Assembly: GCA_016713275.1 (NCBI GenBank)
Contig: JADJPL010000022.1
Span: forward strand, 8,636 to 72,635
Origin: Haliscomenobacter sp.
Lineage (GTDB): Bacteria > Bacteroidota > Bacteroidia > Chitinophagales > Saprospiraceae
DNA length: 64,000 bases
Direction of reading: 5' to 3'
Shown here: positions 34,267 through 42,718 of the stretch, in pieces
Numbering within the stretch: position 1 is the first letter of the stretch
Layout: every line of letters starts with the position of its first letter
The notes under the pieces: generated by a model
What the model saw: only the letters and a program-made list of their open reading frames with translations
The model's database searches: none
Told to the model about the DNA's origin: nothing
Made by a program: the position numbers and the translations under genes

Positions 34267-36551
34267 AGTCCACCGATGGCGGCGATACCTGGACCAAAAT
34301 AACCGCCAATAAAGGGATGCCCAAAGCCCCCATCGGAATTGTTGGCCTGGCCGTTTCCCCTGTGAATTCCGAACGGGTCTGGGCTCTGATCGAAGCCAAT
34401 GAAGGGGGCGTGTACCGCTCCGACGATGGCGGCGCAACCTGGAGAAAACTCAACGAAGACCGGAACCTGCGCCAACGGGCCTGGGACTATACCCGCATTT
34501 ATGCCGATACCAAGGACGAGAACATCGTTTACGTCATGAACGTCAGCTACCACAAGTCGACCGATGGCGGGCGGACCTTCGCCACCTTTAACGCGCAACA
34601 CGGCGATCACCACGATTTCTGGGTAGCCCCTGAGGACAACCAACGCATGATCATTGCCGACGACGGCGGCGCCCAGGTCTCCTTCGATGCCGGAGAGAAC
34701 TGGACTACCTACCACAACCAGCCGACCGCTCAGTTCTACCGGGTGGTTACCGACAACCACTTCCCCTACCGGATCTACGGCGCCCAGCAGGATAACTCCA
34801 CCGTGCGCATCCTGCACCGCACCGATGGGTCGTCCATTGGAGAAAGCGACTGGGAAGAAACCGCAGGAGGGGAAAGCGCCCACCTCGCCGTCGACCCCGC
34901 CAACAACGACATTGTCTACGGCGGCAGCTACGGCGGCTATCTGGAGCGCCTCAACCACGACACCAAGCAAAGCCAGAACATCAACGTGTGGCCCGACAAC
35001 CCCATGGGATACGGAGCGGAGGGAATGAAGTACCGGTTCCAGTGGAACTTCCCCGTCTTCTTTTCCCCCCACAACCCGAAGAAGCTGTATGCTGCGTCCA
35101 ACCACCTCCACGTCACGTACGACGGAGGCCGCTCCTGGGAACTCGTCAGCCCGGATTTGACGCGCAATGACACCGCCAAACTTGGGCCTTCCGGTGGTCC
35201 CATTACCAAGGACAACACCGGGGTGGAATATTATTGCACCATTTTTGCCGCCTGCGAATCGCCCTATGAAAAGGATCTGCTCTGGACCGGTTCGGACGAC
35301 GGGCTGCTCCATGTAAGCCGCGATGGGGGGAAAAACTGGGCCAACGTCACCCCGGCCGGTATGCCGGAGTGGGTGATGTTCAACTCCATCGATCCGGATC
35401 CGTTTACTCCCGGCGGGGCCTATGTGGCCGGCACCCGGTACAAATCGGGCGATTATACGCCCTACCTGTACCGCACCAAGGATTATGGCAAAACCTGGAC
35501 GCTGATCACCAAGGGAATTCCTTCCGATCAGTTCACCCGCGTGGTTCGGGCCGATCCCAAACGCAAAGGGTTGTTGTACGCCGGCACGGAAGAGGGCATG
35601 TTTATCTCCTTCGACGACGGGGAAAACTGGCAGCCCTTCCAGCTCAATCTGCCCAAAGTTCCTGTTACCGACCTGACGATTAAAAACGACAACCTGATCG
35701 CCGCCACCCAGGGCCGCAGCTTCTGGCTGATCGACGACTTGACGCCCCTGCACCAACTCTCAGACCAGGTGGCCAAATCACAGAATCACTTGTACAAGCC
35801 GATGCCCAGCTACCGCATGGGCGCCGGATTTGGTTTCGGCAGGCCTTCCAAAACCGAAGGCGCCAACCACCCGGGCGGCGTCATGGTTCATTTTTACCTC
35901 AAAGAAAAACCAGCCGATTCCGTGGAAGTCAAGCTGGAGTTTTTTGAAGCCGATGGGGATCTGATTCGCAGTTATTCGACCAAAGCAAAAGAGAACAATA
36001 CCCGCATGCCAGACCTCAAAAAAGGAGGAAACATGTTTGTCTGGAACATGCGCTATCCCGATGCCAAAAGCTTTGAAGGCATGATCCTCTGGGCCGCCAG
36101 CATGGCAGGCCCAAGAGCGGTACCGGGCATGTACAAGGTTAAACTTACCATAGGCGGTCAAAGCCAGGAACAACCCTTCGAGATCCTCATGGACCCCCGG
36201 TCTGAAGCCAGTCTGGAGGAATTGAAGCAGCAATTCCAGTTCGTACGGGATGTGCAAAGCAAAATCGACGAAACGCATCAGACCATCATCGACATCCGGG
36301 CTATTCGCCAGCAAATGAACCATTTCAAGAATTTCTGGAAGGACGACCCGGCCATGAAGCCTCTGATGGAAAAAGCGGATGAGATCGAGAAAAAGATCGG
36401 CAAGATCGAGAACGAGCTGTACCAAACCAAGAACCGGAGCGGGCAGGACCCCCTCAACTTCCCGATCAAGCTCAACAACAAGCTCGCTGGAGTGGGCTCT
36501 CCGCAGTCAACCAGGGCAACTTTGGACCGACCAAACAAGCTACCCAGGTGA
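34206..36551 (+). CDS. Sortilin-type beta-propeller protein, main part (frameshifted)
   Basis: 781 codons, real from about 34259. Further blades include GGVYRSDDGGATWRKLN, YHKSTDGGRTFATF and LHVSRDGGKNWANVTPAG, then a C-terminal fibronectin-like and helical region (QQFQFVRDVQSKIDETHQTIIDIRAIRQQM). The frame fails again at the G-run 36494-36496. With the tail at 36497-36694 the full protein is about 1,060 residues, the usual size. Probably secreted or surface-exposed. Confidence 0.85.
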   Translation: MANSPDAVWPRKRGRRIGHLKSTDGGDTWTKITANKGMPKAPIGIVGLAVSPVNSERVWALIEANEGGVYRSDDGGATWRKLNEDRNLRQRAWDYTRIYADTKDENIVYVMNVSYHKSTDGGRTFATFNAQHGDHHDFWVAPEDNQRMIIADDGGAQVSFDAGENWTTYHNQPTAQFYRVVTDNHFPYRIYGAQQDNSTVRILHRTDGSSIGESDWEETAGGESAHLAVDPANNDIVYGGSYGGYLERLNHDTKQSQNINVWPDNPMGYGAEGMKYRFQWNFPVFFSPHNPKKLYAASNHLHVTYDGGRSWELVSPDLTRNDTAKLGPSGGPITKDNTGVEYYCTIFAACESPYEKDLLWTGSDDGLLHVSRDGGKNWANVTPAGMPEWVMFNSIDPDPFTPGGAYVAGTRYKSGDYTPYLYRTKDYGKTWTLITKGIPSDQFTRVVRADPKRKGLLYAGTEEGMFISFDDGENWQPFQLNLPKVPVTDLTIKNDNLIAATQGRSFWLIDDLTPLHQLSDQVAKSQNHLYKPMPSYRMGAGFGFGRPSKTEGANHPGGVMVHFYLKEKPADSVEVKLEFFEADGDLIRSYSTKAKENNTRMPDLKKGGNMFVWNMRYPDAKSFEGMILWAASMAGPRAVPGMYKVKLTIGGQSQEQPFEILMDPRSEASLEELKQQFQFVRDVQSKIDETHQTIIDIRAIRQQMNHFKNFWKDDPAMKPLMEKADEIEKKIGKIENELYQTKNRSGQDPLNFPIKLNNKLAGVGSPQSTRATLDRPNKLPR

Positions 36552-36694
36552 AAGAACAGCTCACCAAGCAAATCGATGACCAGTTAAAACAGTATCAGGA
36601 AGTAATCTCCAACGACCTGCCCGCCCTCAACCGGATGGTCAAGGAAAAAGGTACCGACGCGATTCAGCTGAAACAGGAGAAGAAATCCTCCTGA
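36497..36694 (+). CDS. Sortilin-type protein, C-terminal tail (third fragment)
   Basis: Continues in a third frame: LSAVNQGNFGPTKQATQVK and QIDDQLKQYQEVISNDLP, ending QEKKSS at 36694. This helical end, with a conserved NDLPALN-like segment, is typical for the family. It is too short to be called alone but is clearly part of the gene at 33496. Confidence 0.7.
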   Translation, partial: LSAVNQGNFGPTKQATQVKEQLTKQIDDQLKQYQEVISNDLPALNRMVKEKGTDAIQLKQEKKSS

Positions 36695-36716
36695 TAACAA
36701 CCTCCTTATGCTTTTC

Positions 36717-36780
36717 GGGCCTGTCTCAAAAAGACTGTTTTTGGCGGTCGCGGTCAAAAACAACCTTTTGGGGCAGGCCC
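36717..36780. repeat. Family A hairpin repeat, complete palindrome
   Basis: 64 bases, 22 bases after the sortilin-type gene. The left arm GGGCCTGTCTCAAAAAGAC and the right arm, read in reverse complement GGGCCTGCCCCAAAAGG, pair through most of their length, both followed by TTTTTG. Without the A+T-rich inner hairpin seen in the copies at 44.5 and 52.8 kb. Confidence 0.7.
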
Positions 36781-37055
36781 AATTTCTACCCCCCGGAAAA
36801 GCGCCCTTGGGTTCGCTTTAACAACCTTAAGCGATGGTCGTTGAGCCGTTCAAGCATTTCTGGTGACGAATTTCACCCGCCCCGGTGACTTTTCTGAACG
36901 GTTCATCCCCTTCCTTTTAATTAACTAGCGTGGACTTTTTCTATGCTGCCGGACATTTGGGGAACGAGACCTTCCAGGTTTGCGAAACGTCTGGATCCCC
37001 GGAAAATAAACCTGTCCAGTAGCGTGGACTTTTTCATAATAAACCTGCTGTATTT
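36781..37055. other. Intergenic stretch with 16-base direct repeat
   Basis: Between the family A repeat and osmC. TAGCGTGGACTTTTTC occurs twice (36926-36941 and 37020-37035), each close to an AATAAACCTG copy, which suggests a short duplication. CCGTTCA near 36850 and TGAACGG near 36897 could close a loose hairpin. No open frame looks real. Confidence 0.5.
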
Positions 37056-37508
37056 ATGGCCTCTTCCACTAGCGCAACGATCACCGAGGTAAACGTCCGC
37101 CTGGATAACGAAAATGGATTTACGACCACGGTTCAATCCGGTCCGCATCAGCTGCTTTCCGATGAACCGGAAGATGCGGGGGGCAAAAATCTGGGCATGG
37201 CGCCTTACCAACTGCTAGGCTCCGCGTTGGGCTCCTGCACCGCCATGACCCTCCACATCTATGCCCGCCACAAACAGTGGCCGCTCCATTCCGTTACCGT
37301 TCGGCTGCAACACCAGAAAAAACACGTGGAGGATTGCAAGGACTGCGACAACCCCAAAGCCCGCCTCGATCACTTCGACCTGTTCCTTCACCTCGAAGGC
37401 CCGCTTTCCGAGGACAAAAAAGCCCGCCTCAAGGAAATTGCCTACAAATGCCCCGTGCATAAAACCTTGACCAACAAAAACGTCATCAACATCCAAATCG
37501 AGCAGTAG
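37056..37508 (+). CDS. OsmC family protein
   Basis: 150 residues. OsmC/Ohr fold with the conserved Cys pair: LGSALGSCTAMTLHIYARHK and the second in YKCPVHKTLTN. DEPEDAGGKNLGMAPYQLL is characteristic of the OsmC branch rather than Ohr. The proteins reduce organic hydroperoxides with lipoyl or thiol partners. It is a single gene; the stop is followed immediately by an inverted heptamer array. Confidence 0.9.
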   Translation: MASSTSATITEVNVRLDNENGFTTTVQSGPHQLLSDEPEDAGGKNLGMAPYQLLGSALGSCTAMTLHIYARHKQWPLHSVTVRLQHQKKHVEDCKDCDNPKARLDHFDLFLHLEGPLSEDKKARLKEIAYKCPVHKTLTNKNVINIQIEQ

Positions 37509-37546
37509 TGGTTGGTCGTTAGTGGTTAGTGGTTAAACCTTGGACG
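37505..37546 (-). repeat. Heptamer array, six units, inverted relative to 37594-37689
   Basis: GTAGTGG, TTGGTCG, TTAGTGG, TTAGTGG, TTAAACC, TTGGACG in seven-base phase, starting in the osmC stop. Read in reverse (CAACCAC, TAACCAC) it is complementary to the following array, so a transcript could fold the two together. Confidence 0.65.
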
Positions 37547-37593
37547 GTGAAGTGCAGGCAAAATTTCTGGTTCCTTGCCCTTCCAAAGTCAAA

Positions 37594-37689
37594 ACCACCA
37601 ACCACCAACCACCAACCACCAACCACCAACCACCAACCACCAACCACCAACCACCAACCACTAACCACCAACCACCAACCACCAACCAC
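37594..37689 (+). repeat. Heptamer array, about thirteen units (ACCACCA)
   Basis: About 13.7 copies of one seven-base unit with a single variant (ACCACTA). It lies between osmC and the SprB-repeat gene, 120 bases before the latter. Confidence 0.9.
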
Positions 37690-37808
37690 GCGCCGCAATC
37701 CATTGCTACTTTACCGGTTGTTTATATAAAATATCCGGTAATTTGGCGTTATTACCTTATTGCCTATTTTGGGTTGTACAAAAAACGCGCTAATTAGTCT
37801 GTTGCATT

Positions 37809-38105
37809 ATGAAACCGCATGCTACACATCTTCTTTCGTTCGTTCTCTTTTTCTTTTGGACCAACCTTTCCCTTTCCGCTCAGGAAAAAATGGAAGTGAG
37901 CCGCGCCAGAGCTATTGACCTCCAAAGCAAAGTCCTGAGTATTTCCGTCGATCAGGAAAATAACAAATGGGTCAGCACCGACAAGGGGCTTTTTCAGGTC
38001 AAATCGCCCGATCTTTCCACCCTGGTTGCTATCCCTGCCGGAAGCAGCGCCCTGTACCAGTTTCCGGGTGGCAATGCGGATGTTACGTGGAAAAAGAGGA
38101 ATTAA
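37809..38105 (+). CDS. SprB-repeat / OmpA-domain protein, fragment 1 (signal peptide and propeller)
   Basis: 98 codons. Signal peptide MKPHATHLLSFVLFFFWTN with cleavage after LSAQ. The mature start ARAIDLQSKVLSISVDQENNKWVSTDKGLF is a two-component-regulator-type propeller blade. The frame ends at a false stop because of the A-run 38091-38095; one more A would lead straight into EELNNALGRILS of fragment 2. Together the four fragments form one envelope protein of about 1,350 residues. Confidence 0.75.
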   Translation: MKPHATHLLSFVLFFFWTNLSLSAQEKMEVSRARAIDLQSKVLSISVDQENNKWVSTDKGLFQVKSPDLSTLVAIPAGSSALYQFPGGNADVTWKKRN

Positions 38106-38947
38106 ACAATGCCCTGGGCAGAATCCTGTCGGAATCCAATACCATTACCGCTGCCGCTTACGATTCCAGGAAAAACATTCTTTGGATTGGCACCTCGGAA
38201 TCCGGCGTTTACGAGGTCCAAACCAAACCTGCGCTGAAAGTCCTGAGCAAAATCAACACCAACGGACCCAAAACCGGCGCAGCCAAAACCAATGCGCTGC
38301 TCGTCGACGCGCTGGGCAGGACCTGGATCGGCACCGATGCCGGGGTCTTTTATGGAACCTCCGGTAAATGGAAACAGGAGCAAAAGTACTTCAGCATCCA
38401 GGCTATCCTCCAATCAGGAAGCGACATTTGGGTACTTGGAGACGCCCTGTTGTGGAAGGTCCCCAACACCGGCCAATGGGAGCCGGTGGATTTGCCTCCT
38501 GCCATTACCGAGGGCGACGTAGTCGCCATGACCGCCGATGGAGAAGGCCGGCTTTGGATTGTTTCCGAACTCGTTGCTCAGTTCGATCCGCTTTCCGGAG
38601 ACGTCAAAACCTATGGCCCTGCCGATTATTACACCACCCAATTCCCTACTTGCGCCGCAGCCGACCTGGACGGAACCATCTGGATCGGGAGCCAGGACAA
38701 AGGGCTTTACCGCGTAGGGAAACCCTCCGCCTGGGCGGTGAATATTGTCGTTGAAAAAGAGATTTCCTGTAGCAGCGTCTCCAATGACGCCGCGCTGAAA
38801 GCCCTTATCAGCGGAGGCGTCCCTCCGTTTACGTATGCCTGGAGCTCCGGGCCCAAAACAGACCAACTGACGCCGCTCGGCCCGGGAGCCTACTCCCTCA
38901 CCGTAACCGATAGCAAAGGGCAGCAAAAACGGCTTCCGTCGCGTTAA
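38096..38947 (+). CDS. SprB-repeat / OmpA-domain protein, fragment 2 (propeller and first SprB repeat)
   Basis: Continues the propeller (ILWIGTSESGVYEVQ, RTWIGTDAGVFYG, IWIGSQDKGLYRVG) and then opens the first SprB-type repeat (EKEISCSSVSNDAAL ... SGGVPPFTYAW). It ends at a false stop after an A-run (38925-38929). SprB repeats occur in surface adhesins of gliding Bacteroidota. Confidence 0.78.
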   Translation, partial: EELNNALGRILSESNTITAAAYDSRKNILWIGTSESGVYEVQTKPALKVLSKINTNGPKTGAAKTNALLVDALGRTWIGTDAGVFYGTSGKWKQEQKYFSIQAILQSGSDIWVLGDALLWKVPNTGQWEPVDLPPAITEGDVVAMTADGEGRLWIVSELVAQFDPLSGDVKTYGPADYYTTQFPTCAAADLDGTIWIGSQDKGLYRVGKPSAWAVNIVVEKEISCSSVSNDAALKALISGGVPPFTYAWSSGPKTDQLTPLGPGAYSLTVTDSKGQQKRLPSR

Positions 38948-38964
38948 CCGACCCAAGGGTTCGC

Positions 38965-40959
38965 TTGACCATTCAAGCTACTGGTTCCGAAACCTCCGCC
39001 AATGCCAAAAATGGCACGGCGACGGTTACAGCTCTGGGGGGCGCCGCCCCCTACTCCTATGCCTGGGATAATGGAGAAAAAACCTCCAAAGCCGTCCAAT
39101 TGGCCTCCGGTAGCCGCACCGTAACAGTCACCGACTCCAAAGGCTGCAGCGCAACCGCTACTGTTGAAATTTCCAGAGATGACGCACCGCTGGCGGTCCG
39201 TTTGGTTTCCCGTAAGGAAATTTCGTGCGCGGGAAAATCGGACGGTGCGTTATCGGTTAGCCCTTCTGGAGGATCAGCCCCATTTTCCATTGCCTGGAGC
39301 CTTCCCGGCATCCAGGGCATGGAAGCCAAAGACCTTAAACCCGGACGCTATGCCCTGACGATTACCGACGGAAAAGGAGTAAAAGCGGATACCGCATTTA
39401 CCGTTTTGGAACCCACCGCATTAACCGCCACCGCCAAAGCCGGAAAACCGGCGAGCATAGGCGGCCGCGACGGACAAGCCAGCTTGCAGGCGACGGGCGG
39501 CACGCCTCCCTACCGGATTCAATGGGACAATGGGGAATCGGGGCCAGAGGCCCGCCAGCTGCCTGCCGGAAAACACGACATTCAAATCACCGACGCCAAT
39601 GGGTGCCTTACCAGCGCCAGTCTGGAGATGCAGGAAAACATCCTGCCGCTGGACGTATCCATTCGCCTCCTGGACGGACTGAAATGCGCCGGCGACAAAA
39701 CCGCAACGCTGGAAGTGCTCGTCAGCGGAGGTAAGCCGCCGTATTCCTACGACTGGAAAAATGCGGGTCTCGCCGGAGACCAGCCCAAAGGGCTGGGCGC
39801 TGGCGAATACAGCCTCACCGTGAAGGACGCTTCCGGAAAACAAGCCAGCGGAAGTTTCTTCGTCAAAGCGCCCGAACCCTTAACGGCAACGATTCAGCCC
39901 ACCGCTCCCGCTTCTACCGGCAATGCCGACGGACGCGCTTTGGCGGAAGCGCGCGGAGGTACTCCGGGGTACGTTTACGCCTGGGACAACCAGGAAAATC
40001 AAGCCGCAGCAAGTAAACTGGCTCCCGGAAAAAGAAGCGTCACCGTAACCGACGCCAATGGCTGCCAAACGACCGTATCCCTCAACATAACCGAAAACAT
40101 CCTTCCCCTTTCTGTTTCCATAGGATCTACTCAGCCCATCTCCTGCGCCGGCAAAGCGGAAGGAGCGCTTCAGGCGACGATCAGCGGGGGAAAAGGTCCG
40201 TTTACCTTGCAATGGAATAAACCCGGCGTAAGCGGCGAAAAGCCCGCCAATCTCGCCGCCGGAACCTATCAGCTCACGGTAACGGACGCCACCGGGAATA
40301 GGACTCAGTCCGCTTATGACCTCAAAGAACCCGCTCCCCTCAAACTGGCCGCGCAAGTAGAATCGCCGGCAAGCACCGATCAAAGCGATGGCAAGGCCAA
40401 AGCTACTGCATCCGGAGGTACCGGGCCCTATTCGTACCGGTGGGACCATGGAGGGCAGCAACCCGGCAGTCAAAATTTGGCGCCCGGCAAACATACCGTC
40501 ACAGTGACCGATGCCAATGGCTGCCAGGAAACTGCTTCTATTGTCATGACAGAAACTATTTTGCCCCTGTCGGCTGCCATTTCTGAAACGAGCGGGATTT
40601 CCTGTGCCGGAGAAGCCAGTGCATCCCTGGCAGTAGCTATAATAGGAGGCAAAGGCCCGTTCACTTTCACCTGGAACCCCTCACAGGCTAAAGGGCAAAA
40701 CCCTTCCAGTTTGCCCGCAGGCAACTACCAACTCACCGTGGCGGATGCCGCCGGGAACAGCGCCACCGCCTCCTGGAGGATAACCGAGCCCAAAGCGCTA
40801 ACGCTCAACCTCCTGCTGGAAGCGCCAGCCAGCACCGACCAATCCGACGGCAAAGCCCGGGCAATACTTGCCGGAGGGACTCCTCCGGTTCAAATTAATT
40901 GGGACAATGGGGAGTCTGGAGAATCCGCCCGCCAGTTGGCCCCGGGAAACACCTGGTGA
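38965..40959 (+). CDS. SprB-repeat / OmpA-domain protein, fragment 3 (ten SprB-type repeats)
   Basis: 664 codons made of repeats in strict alternation. Type A carries I-S-C-A-G near its start and SGGK-PFT in the middle; type B carries PAST-x-DGKA and GGTPPY-x-x-WDNGE, ending VTVTDANGC. The alternation and the high similarity between neighbours (for example two PASTDQSDGKA units) indicate growth by duplication of A-B pairs. The break is at the A-run 40947-40949. Confidence 0.85.
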   Translation: MTIQATGSETSANAKNGTATVTALGGAAPYSYAWDNGEKTSKAVQLASGSRTVTVTDSKGCSATATVEISRDDAPLAVRLVSRKEISCAGKSDGALSVSPSGGSAPFSIAWSLPGIQGMEAKDLKPGRYALTITDGKGVKADTAFTVLEPTALTATAKAGKPASIGGRDGQASLQATGGTPPYRIQWDNGESGPEARQLPAGKHDIQITDANGCLTSASLEMQENILPLDVSIRLLDGLKCAGDKTATLEVLVSGGKPPYSYDWKNAGLAGDQPKGLGAGEYSLTVKDASGKQASGSFFVKAPEPLTATIQPTAPASTGNADGRALAEARGGTPGYVYAWDNQENQAAASKLAPGKRSVTVTDANGCQTTVSLNITENILPLSVSIGSTQPISCAGKAEGALQATISGGKGPFTLQWNKPGVSGEKPANLAAGTYQLTVTDATGNRTQSAYDLKEPAPLKLAAQVESPASTDQSDGKAKATASGGTGPYSYRWDHGGQQPGSQNLAPGKHTVTVTDANGCQETASIVMTETILPLSAAISETSGISCAGEASASLAVAIIGGKGPFTFTWNPSQAKGQNPSSLPAGNYQLTVADAAGNSATASWRITEPKALTLNLLLEAPASTDQSDGKARAILAGGTPPVQINWDNGESGESARQLAPGNTW

Positions 40960-41858
40960 CGGCGACCGATTCCAGAAACTGCAAAACCACAACGGAAATC
41001 GAAGTTGGCGAAACCGTGCTGCCTCTGAAAGCTGCGATCAAGGAAGAAAAACCAGTATCCTGCCCGGATAGCAAAGACGCCGTTTTGACTCTTGAAATCC
41101 AGGGCGGTAAAAAACCGTATCGATTCCTTTGGCAGCAAGGCAGTGATACCCAAAGCATTCAGGGGCTGGGCGCCGGGAGTTACCGGGCCACCGTCTCCGA
41201 TGCCATTGGTAACTCTGCCCAGGTAGCGTTCACGCTGGCATCGCCTCCTGCTTTGCAACTCCAGGCCGGCAAGCGAACCGGTGCAGGGAAATCGCCTGAC
41301 GGGCAGTCAAGCTTCACCGCCGCCGGCGGAACGCCTCCCTATGCGTTCCTTTGGGACAATGGCGAATCTACACCGGACGCCAGCAGGCTGGCTTCCGGGA
41401 CCCGCCAGGTAACCGTAACAGACGCCCGGGGCTGCACCGCATCCGCCGAGGTGGTTATTGCCCAGCGGCTGATCGCTGATCTCGTTTCCGGAAAAATCCA
41501 GCCCGGACAAACCATTGCACTGGAACAAGTGCAATTTGAAGTGGACAGCACGAATTTCAGCCAGGCTTCCATCCCTATGTTAAATGAATTGTTTGAGTTT
41601 TTGGCATCCAATCCTGGAGTATCCATAGAGATCGGCGGGCATACCAGCAGCCTGTGTACAGATGAATTTTGCGACCGGCTTTCCTCCGCCCGAGCCAAAT
41701 CCGCTGCGGACTACCTCGTGCGCAAAGGGGCAGACCCGGCGCGGGTTTCTTCCAAAGGCTACGGCAAGCGCTTCCCCATCGCCGACAACAACACGGCAGA
41801 GGGAAGGAAGAAAAACCAGCGGGTAGAACTAAAGATTTTGGCCATTGGAAATCCCTAA
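40899..41858 (+). CDS. SprB-repeat / OmpA-domain protein, fragment 4 (last repeats and OmpA domain)
   Basis: Real from about 40947 (GKHLVTATDS). It holds the last A and B repeats and then an OmpA-like peptidoglycan-binding domain: VQFEVDSTNFSQASIPMLNEL, IEIGGHTSSLCTDEFCDRLSSARAKS, and SKGYGKRFPIADNNTAEGRKKNQRVEL. The OmpA end would tie the long repeat rod to the cell wall rather than to a type IX sorting anchor. Confidence 0.85.
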   Translation: MGQWGVWRIRPPVGPGKHLVTATDSRNCKTTTEIEVGETVLPLKAAIKEEKPVSCPDSKDAVLTLEIQGGKKPYRFLWQQGSDTQSIQGLGAGSYRATVSDAIGNSAQVAFTLASPPALQLQAGKRTGAGKSPDGQSSFTAAGGTPPYAFLWDNGESTPDASRLASGTRQVTVTDARGCTASAEVVIAQRLIADLVSGKIQPGQTIALEQVQFEVDSTNFSQASIPMLNELFEFLASNPGVSIEIGGHTSSLCTDEFCDRLSSARAKSAADYLVRKGADPARVSSKGYGKRFPIADNNTAEGRKKNQRVELKILAIGNP

Positions 41859-41902
41859 CCTGAATTTTTCCAGCGGAAGTGTCTATTCTCCAGGGTTTCT
41901 CC

Positions 41903-41910
41903 TATTTTTG
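41903..41910 (+). promoter_or_regulatory. -7 box of the metalloprotease gene
   Basis: TATTTTTG, a perfect TAnnTTTG, 32 bases before the ATG at 41942. No good TTG at the expected distance. Confidence 0.45.
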
Positions 41911-41941
41911 AGCTATTGCATTGTGGACTAAAAAATAAAAC

Positions 41942-42718
41942 ATGAAAAAACACATTTCCTTCTTTGGGATTCTGTTCCCCCTACTTTTCGGAGCATTGGT
42001 TCTCCAAGCCCAACCAGGCGGCCGCCCCTCCGGGCAGATGAAACCAGGGGCAACGGAAAGCGCCGACACCACAGGGAAAGACAAAAAACCTGCTGGCCCA
42101 AAGACCTTCAAAGACTTTGTCACAGACAAAGCGGTGTCCATGGTTGGGATGCTCACCACCCATAAAGTGGACGATAAATTCTATTTCGAAATCCCCGAGT
42201 CGCTGTTCGGCAGGGAGATTATTGCGATTACCCGTATTTCCCAAGCGCCGGATGGCGCCGGTTATGGCGGCGAACAAGCCAATCAGCAGGTTTTCCGCTT
42301 TGAAAAAGGCCCTTCGAATAACGTGTTTATCCGGGTTGTTTCCTATGTGAATACGGCGACCGACACCACCCAGCCCATTGCCAAAGCCGTCCGTATTTCC
42401 AACACCGAACCGATTGCCGCCGCTTTTGAAATCAAAGCCTCCAAAAAAGACACCTCCGTTCTGATTGAAGTAGGCGATTTTTTCAATGGCGACAACCAGG
42501 TTTTTGCGCTGCCGCCCAGTACCAAGCAGCGGTACAAACTCAATGCCATCCAGAAAGACCGGTCTTATATTGTTGCTTTGAAGGCTTTTCCGATCAACAC
42601 GGAGGTGCGTAGCGTGAAGACGTTTACGGTGTCGCCTCCTAGTCCTGCAGGCGGGGATCCACCCCTCCCGGAGTGTCGATCTGAGCGCCGGAGTTGCCGC
42701 AGGCGTAGTGACCTTTGA
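41942..42718 (+). CDS. Zinc metalloprotease (DUF5117/DUF5118 type), N-terminal part (frameshifted)
   Basis: About 245 real residues with a signal peptide (MKKHISFFGILFPLLFGALVLQAQ). VDDKFYFEIPESLFGREIIAITRIS and YGGEQANQQVFRFEKG are the conserved N-terminal domain of a large Bacteroidota metalloprotease family. The frame breaks near 42674, here by one extra base or two lost ones, unlike the other breaks in the window. Confidence 0.82.
   Translation: MKKHISFFGILFPLLFGALVLQAQPGGRPSGQMKPGATESADTTGKDKKPAGPKTFKDFVTDKAVSMVGMLTTHKVDDKFYFEIPESLFGREIIAITRISQAPDGAGYGGEQANQQVFRFEKGPSNNVFIRVVSYVNTATDTTQPIAKAVRISNTEPIAAAFEIKASKKDTSVLIEVGDFFNGDNQVFALPPSTKQRYKLNAIQKDRSYIVALKAFPINTEVRSVKTFTVSPPSPAGGDPPLPECRSERRSCRRRSDL

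Noticed and set aside
34089..35756. Long minus-strand open frame (555 codons) opposite the sortilin-type gene
   Set aside because: It mirrors the coding bias of the plus-strand propeller, has Val/Gly-rich antisense composition and no domain; the plus strand carries clear BNR blades.
31704..37689. Tandem arrays taken as CRISPR
   Set aside because: Units are seven bases without spacers, and no cas gene is nearby.
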